From NCBI GenBank assembly GCA_003660865.1, contig QMVA01000009.1, positions 1 through 18,166 of the forward strand: a stretch of 18,166 nt of DNA, in the 5' to 3' direction. Source of the stretch: Candidatus Nanohalarchaeota archaeon (lineage in GTDB: Archaea; EX4484-52; B79-G9). Shown here in pieces: positions 14,601 to 18,166 of this stretch (position 1 is the first letter of the stretch; each line of letters opens with the position of its first letter). The notes beneath the pieces were generated by a model. That model saw only the letters and a list, made by a program, of their open reading frames with translations. It searched no databases and was not told where the DNA came from. Both the position numbers and the translations under genes were made by a program.

Positions 14601-14792
14601 TTATATTTTGTATGTTCCTTTTTGCCTGTCTGCAAATTCTGCTTTTTTGCTTTTGTTCCAATTGTCTATCTTGGAATAATAGCCGACGACTCTGCTTATA
14701 CCGTAAACATTGGTACTTCCGCAATGTGGGCACCGGGGTACATCTGTTTCAAGGGTATCTGTTTCGTTCGTGGTATTGTTTTTTTCGTTCAT
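14601..14792 (-). CDS. Stand-alone glycyl-radical subunit of class III ribonucleotide reductase
   Basis: This 63-residue protein corresponds to the C-terminal glycyl-radical segment that is normally part of NrdD. CPHC (Cys21, Cys24) is the second half of the zinc site, SRVVGYY holds the radical Gly37, and WNKSKKAEFADR is the tail seen after the radical glycine in NrdD. Residues 1-19 are a polar, Asn/Thr-rich leader that is not part of the fold. The start is ATG 14792-14790, which shares ATGA with the stop of the upstream reductase gene and has GGAGG ten bases before it. Joining the two in frame would need a -1 shift and would leave over 50 residues between the zinc half-sites, far more than usual. 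I therefore read it as a true separate gene, comparable to GrcA/YfiD for pyruvate formate-lyase. Confidence 0.85.
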   Translation of the reverse strand: MNEKNNTTNETDTLETDVPRCPHCGSTNVYGISRVVGYYSKIDNWNKSKKAEFADRQKGTYKI

Positions 14793-17251
14793 ACTGCAAC
14801 CGCCTCCATGGGTTTTACTGCTTCTTGTTTTTCTATTTCTTCTGGTTCGTCTTCTGGTTTTCTTTTGTAGCCTCTTGATACTTTGTGGCAATCATTACAT
14901 ATTGTGAATTCCGGGGATATGGTTAGTTGTGCGCATTCGGTGTTTTCCCATGTCTTTCTGATGAGTGAGAGTACGCTTAAAGGGTCTGGTTTTTGTTCGC
15001 CGAGGAATACATGTGTTATTGCGCCGGATTCTATGAGTGTGTTGAATCTTGATTGTTTTTCAATTCTTTCGATGATGTCGACAGGTGCATCGGCTGCCAG
15101 ATGGATGCTGTTTGTGTAGTATATTTCTCCTCTTTTCATGTCGCCTCTGACATAGTCTTTGCTTTCAGGGTATTCTTTCAGGTCAATTTTTGCAAGGCGG
15201 AGGGTTGCGCTTTCTGCAGGTGTCTCTTCGAGTGTGAATTTGAGGTTGTACTCTTTTTCAAATTCCTTGGTTTTGAGGTAGAGGGCAGATATTATTTTTA
15301 GTCCTGTCTTGTACGCTTCTTCTGATTCATGGAGTTCTTCGTCGCAAATGTATTTCACGCACTCGTTTAGACCGATGATGCCGATGATGTATGTTGCAGA
15401 TTCAAGGTCAATGTATGGTCTACCGTCTGGTGCAATTTGGCCTACCTGCCACATTGGTGCGTCCGGTGCGCTCATCAGTTTTTGGATGAATTTCTTTTTC
15501 TGGAGATGTGCTTTTATCGCGAGTTTCATTGATTTGTATAGTTCTGTGATTGTACCGTCTATGTTTCCTTTTCCTGCTCTGTAGGCAGCCTGCGGCAGGT
15601 TTAGACTTACGTTCTGGAAGCCGCAGAATCTCATGCTTTCGGGATGTTTGATTACGTAGTCATCGACGATTTTTGTTCTTAGGCGGCAGCACATTGAAAG
15701 ATTTACCTCATCGCGGTCGAAGACGAAGTATGGGGAGCCGTTCTCTGATGCGATGGTGCATACGTATCTGAAGAGTTTGGATTGTTCCGGGTCTGTGAAT
15801 GTTTTTTTGTCTATGTGCAGGTCACATTTCGGAAAGGGGAATGGCATGCCGTCACCGTCACCTTCGCGCCATACGTCGAGGAGGGCTTTTGCGAATTGTT
15901 GCGTTTCTTTTTCGTATTCGCCGTAGTTTTTTCCTGTGTATTTTCCACCTGGACCGATTGCAGGTACATTTTTTAGGTATTCTGGGACGCCGAGGTGAAT
16001 GTTGAAGTCTATGAATAGGGTTTGGCCGCCGCGTGAGAATGCGTTCTGGCTGCATGAGAAGATGAGGTATTGTGCTTCCTGTTTCATTTTTTCTTCGCTC
16101 ATGCCTACGAGGTATGGGGCGTAGAATACATTTAGGTAGCTTATGCCCAGAGCGCCTGCATAGTATGCCTGCATTGATGCAAGGAATGTGTTGAGGTGAC
16201 CTGTGAGTGTGCCTGCGTGTTTTGCAGGGGATGAGCTTGTCGATAGGTTGATTAGTCGCATGCCGTATTTTTTTATATATTCGAGGCTATGGGCGCTGCA
16301 GTATGCGCGGATGGGGTAGCCGAGGTCGTGGAGGTGGATTGCGCCTTTGAGGTGAGCTGATGATACGTCTTCTGAGAATAGCTCTTTCAGTGCGTATTGC
16401 TTGAGGGTGTTTTCTGCTATCGCAAGGTTTACTGCTTCGGGATTGTTGGCTGCGACGTTGCTGTTCTCGTCGCTTTTGCTGAATATCAATTGCTTGAGGT
16501 TGTAGTTGGGCATGCCTATGATTCCTTGCTTATCGAGTTTTTTGTCGTAGCCTTTTACGAATAGTTCGTTGTCTACGAGTTCGCGTATGAGGCTGACAGA
16601 TATTGTTTTGATGCCTGATGAGAATACTTTTTTTTCAACTGCATCTGATATCTGGATGGCTTCGCTGCGGGGGATTCTTGCTTCTCTTGTCAGGGCGCTT
16701 ACGATGCGCTCTTTGTTCCATTCGCTTACTTTTCCTTTTGTGGTTGTCGTTACCTGCAGGAGTATGTCTGTTGAGTCTCCGTCTGCGCTTTTTGGTGATT
16801 CAATTACTTTTAATTTCTGGAGTTCGCGCTCAAATGATTCGATGTCTTTGAATGAGCGATAGACCGATGCGAATCTGATGTATGCGACGTCGTCGAGGGC
16901 TTTTAGTTTTTTCATGACGCGGTTGCCTATTTTTCTGCTATCGATTTCGATTTTGTCCATTTTCAAAAGTTCGCTTTCGATTTCGTCAACTGCCTTTTCG
17001 ACTGATTCCTGACTGACTGGTCGTTTCTGGCAGGATGTCTGTATGCTTTTCATGAGTTTGCTTTTGTCGAATTCCTGTCTTGAGCTGTCTTTTTTGATTA
17101 CCATTAGCGGACTTGTTTCTATGCGCTCGTATGTTGTGAATCTTTTGTTGCATGACATGCATTCTCTTCTTCTGCGGTTGACTTCAAGATCCTCTGTGAA
17201 TCTTTTGTCAAGAACCCTGGTTTCGCTCGATGAACAATATGGACATTTCAA
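14789..17251 (-). CDS. nrdD: NrdR-NrdD fusion: repressor domain joined to anaerobic ribonucleotide reductase lacking its radical domain
   Basis: The 820-residue protein has three parts. Residues 1-150 are a complete NrdR repressor: zinc ribbon with Cys3, Cys6, Cys31 and Cys34, the NRRRRECMSCNKRFTTYER stretch, an ATP-cone with VIKKDSSRQEFD, and the DVAYIRFASVYRSF signature. Residues about 165-258 form a second, diverged ATP-cone-like region. Residues about 262-788 are the NrdD body: AIHLHDLGYP, PAKHAG, SQNAFSRGGQTLFIDF, a Cys pair at 521-522 in SMCCRLR where the thiyl-radical Cys is expected, and NVSLNLPQAAY. The chain ends after the first zinc pair (Cys785, Cys788) and a charged tail. The radical Gly is missing and is encoded by the next gene. 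The start is TTG 17251, with AGGAGGGG seven bases upstream; the nearby ATG at 17246 is out of frame. Two NrdR boxes lie upstream, so it probably regulates itself. Confidence 0.9.
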   Translation of the reverse strand: MKCPYCSSSETRVLDKRFTEDLEVNRRRRECMSCNKRFTTYERIETSPLMVIKKDSSRQEFDKSKLMKSIQTSCQKRPVSQESVEKAVDEIESELLKMDKIEIDSRKIGNRVMKKLKALDDVAYIRFASVYRSFKDIESFERELQKLKVIESPKSADGDSTDILLQVTTTTKGKVSEWNKERIVSALTREARIPRSEAIQISDAVEKKVFSSGIKTISVSLIRELVDNELFVKGYDKKLDKQGIIGMPNYNLKQLIFSKSDENSNVAANNPEAVNLAIAENTLKQYALKELFSEDVSSAHLKGAIHLHDLGYPIRAYCSAHSLEYIKKYGMRLINLSTSSSPAKHAGTLTGHLNTFLASMQAYYAGALGISYLNVFYAPYLVGMSEEKMKQEAQYLIFSCSQNAFSRGGQTLFIDFNIHLGVPEYLKNVPAIGPGGKYTGKNYGEYEKETQQFAKALLDVWREGDGDGMPFPFPKCDLHIDKKTFTDPEQSKLFRYVCTIASENGSPYFVFDRDEVNLSMCCRLRTKIVDDYVIKHPESMRFCGFQNVSLNLPQAAYRAGKGNIDGTITELYKSMKLAIKAHLQKKKFIQKLMSAPDAPMWQVGQIAPDGRPYIDLESATYIIGIIGLNECVKYICDEELHESEEAYKTGLKIISALYLKTKEFEKEYNLKFTLEETPAESATLRLAKIDLKEYPESKDYVRGDMKRGEIYYTNSIHLAADAPVDIIERIEKQSRFNTLIESGAITHVFLGEQKPDPLSVLSLIRKTWENTECAQLTISPEFTICNDCHKVSRGYKRKPEDEPEEIEKQEAVKPMEAVAV

Positions 17252-17279
17252 TTTAACCCCTCCTGGGTGATGGTTGCAT

Positions 17280-17295
17280 CCACAACATGTTGTAG
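17280..17295 (-). promoter_or_regulatory. NrdR box 1 (proximal to the reductase start codon)
   Basis: The plus-strand sequence CCACAACATGTTGTAG contains the perfect 12-bp palindrome ACAACATGTTGT. It fits the bacterial NrdR consensus acaCwAtATaTwGtgt at all the strongest positions (C4, w5, A6, A8, T9, T11, w12, G13). It lies in the leader, 28 bp before the TTG. Confidence 0.75.
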
Positions 17296-17311
17296 TAGTG
17301 ACTTAGGTTAG

Positions 17312-17327
17312 ATACTACATCTTGTGT
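17312..17327 (-). promoter_or_regulatory. NrdR box 2 (promoter-proximal)
   Basis: ATACTACATCTTGTGT matches the NrdR consensus at 13 of 16 positions. It is centred 32 bp from box 1, leaving a 16-bp gap, which is the three-helical-turn spacing known for tandem NrdR operators. It lies at or just after the predicted transcription start, where a bound repressor would block initiation or early elongation. Confidence 0.75.
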
Positions 17328-17356
17328 GTGTGTGATGATATATTGGAATGTTAAAG

Positions 17357-17364
17357 TATATATA
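17357..17364 (-). promoter_or_regulatory. TATA box of the nrd operon
   Basis: On the minus strand TATATATA predicts a start near 17333-17338, with both NrdR boxes just downstream. A second TATA-like ATATATC at about 17337-17343 would put the start inside box 2. Either choice places the operators for repression. Confidence 0.5.
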
Positions 17365-17810
17365 GTCTTCTGTCCTGAATCTGTAGTTTTGGGATATATA
17401 TTCGGGGTTGTATATATTTGCGCCGATGATAAAATGGGTGGATTTGGTGGGATATCGATGGGTGTTGACTTAGTGGTAGAGTTGTTACTTCAAAGTTTGC
17501 CCTGTCTGCAGGACGAAATCCCCTTAACAAATCTTGACGCAGCCAAGCCATTATATCTGTCAGGATTGAACTTCTCCTGGTGAGGTTATTGATAAATTAG
17601 TGTCTATGCGAAGCCAAGCTCCTTATAGATGTTGGTGTTGATATTAGGAGAATTAGAAATTTTGTTTAACATCTGGGATTTTGTCTAGTCGCAAAGCGAT
17701 TCGAACGGAGCCGTAGGTGTAGTGACAAAATCCATTGTTAGTCTCCTTCACCAACTGAACCGAAAGGTCGGAGCCTCGAAGAGCGGAGAAGTCGCTGATG
17801 TAGGGCGCTA
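17365..17810. other. 446-bp region without a recognised gene; possible decayed IS200/IS605 end
   Basis: No frame gives a convincing protein with a start site. An open plus-strand frame ending at 17583 is followed by GAAGCC and GTTGGTGTTGA at 17610-17641, similar to what follows tnpB at the right end of many IS200/IS605 elements. The match is weak. The right half holds nested inverted repeats, listed separately. Confidence 0.3.
17631..17755 (+). ncRNA. Candidate structured RNA with three nested stems
   Basis: The sequence can fold as three nested stems: GTTGGTG/CACCAAC (17631-17637/17749-17755), AGGAGA/TCTCCT (17646-17651/17742-17747) and a perfect 10-bp GGATTTTGTC/GACAAAATCC (17676-17685/17724-17733). 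Inside the last are two hairpins, TCGC-AAA-GCGA (17689-17699) and ACG-GAGC-CGT (17705-17714). A GAAA-capped hairpin ACC-GAAA-GGT follows at 17759-17768. I do not recognise it as RNase P, SRP or a riboswitch. The strand is assumed. It could also be a relic of a transposon end. Confidence 0.35.
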
Positions 17811-18032
17811 CTATTTAAGAATTGAAGAATAATGTTTTTCACAATCGTTACGGTTTTTTTTGTCTTCGAGGTTTGGGCAAATTTCTTTTAATGCATAGTT
17901 GTATCCTTCTTCGAATGCTTTTTTAGACTCTTCTTCTGATAATTTACCTTTATGGGAAAGTTCATCGATTTGAGACATATAGAATATAAGGATATTTTCA
18001 TAGCATTCCTCTTTGTGATGTCCGAAAAGCAT
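17811..18032 (-). CDS. Small hypothetical protein
   Basis: A 73-residue, charged and mostly helical protein with no membrane segment. The stretch LSHKGKLSEEESKKAFEEGYNYALKEICPNLED looks like a real helical protein. Cysteines lie at about residues 10, 52 and 64. A TATA-like ACTTTATATACC lies about 15-25 bp ahead of the ATG, which suggests a leaderless transcript; an internal Met at 17978 is an alternative start. I do not recognise the family. It reads toward the possible structured RNA and away from the AT tract. Confidence 0.5.
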   Translation of the reverse strand: MLFGHHKEECYENILIFYMSQIDELSHKGKLSEEESKKAFEEGYNYALKEICPNLEDKKNRNDCEKHYSSILK

Positions 18033-18099
18033 ATAATTTTTTGATGGTATATAAAGTATAGAACTTTCGAGGTATGTTTCTTATGGAAAAAAATACTAC

Positions 18100-18116
18100 A
18101 TATATATATATATATA
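18100..18116. repeat. AT dinucleotide tract
   Basis: An alternating (AT)n tract of about 17 bp. It could serve as a TATA element for a gene beyond the window on the plus strand. Nothing else is seen in 18060-18166. Confidence 0.5.
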
Positions 18117-18166
18117 AGTCAGGTATAGGTTTTTTTGTAGCCACAAAATATAAGAATACTTGTCGA

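Noticed and set aside
14789..14891. Sequencing frameshift as the cause of the split NrdD
   Set aside because: The junction has an ATGA overlap, a well-placed GGAGG and long polar tails on both sides. A one-base correction would still leave more than 50 residues inside the zinc site. Programmed -1 shifting remains possible, but I see no good slippery heptamer.
17326..17583. 85-residue plus-strand open frame ahead of the candidate RNA
   Set aside because: Its start lies in the nrd operator and its first part crosses the nrd TATA box on the other strand. There is no ribosome site and no recognised domain. It may hold a decayed tnpB tail at most.
17688..17831. Plus-strand open frame of about 47 codons running through the stem region
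   Set aside because: No start codon and no known motif. It is open by chance within the inverted repeats.

Overview
The window looks like a piece of an AT-rich archaeal chromosome. Evidence: a tRNA gene without an encoded CCA end, TATA boxes about 25-30 bp ahead of inferred transcript starts, class III-type pilin signal peptides, a tRNA-splicing endonuclease, ribosomal protein S26e, an archaeal-type Ogg glycosylase and an archaeal-type secretion ATPase. Shine-Dalgarno sites of the GGAGG/GGTGAT type occur at several genes. The exact lineage cannot be fixed from the sequence alone. S26e is best known from the TACK side, while this type of EndA is common in euryarchaea and their relatives, so a deep or poorly sampled lineage is plausible (inference).

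Layout. 1-3325: a transposase remnant, tRNA-Phe(GAA), then psd (phospholipid decarboxylase), a HAD phosphatase and endA, followed by three tandem 23-bp hairpins and a 206-bp MITE with IS66-type ends and a perfect 8-bp target duplication. 3326-4522: serB with two ACT domains. 4528-11915: an archaeal type IV pilus-like locus with two pilins, two T2SSF membrane platform proteins, a KaiC-like ATPase, two small membrane proteins, a V4R-domain protein, a second KaiC-like ATPase with a degenerate catalytic site, and a secretion ATPase. Its parts lie in three transcription units on both strands. 11982-13477: S26e, Ogg and a small ferredoxin, all on the minus strand.

13621-17364 (minus strand) is the most unusual part: an anaerobic (class III) ribonucleotide reductase operon. 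Its first gene encodes a complete NrdR repressor (zinc ribbon plus ATP-cone) fused to the N-terminus of NrdD, which carries its own second ATP-cone-like region. NrdD stops just after the first cysteine pair of its C-terminal zinc site. The second cysteine pair and the glycyl-radical motif are in a separate 63-residue gene joined by an ATGA overlap with its own Shine-Dalgarno. A glutaredoxin-like redoxin and the radical-SAM activase NrdG follow. Upstream, between the TATA box and the start codon, are two sequences matching the bacterial NrdR box, 32 bp apart, the geometry known for NrdR operators. I read this as a self-regulating reductase: repressor and enzyme in one chain, with a detachable radical subunit.

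17365-17810 has no gene I recognise but contains nested inverted repeats suggesting a structured RNA or a decayed transposon end. A small hypothetical gene and an AT tract close the window.
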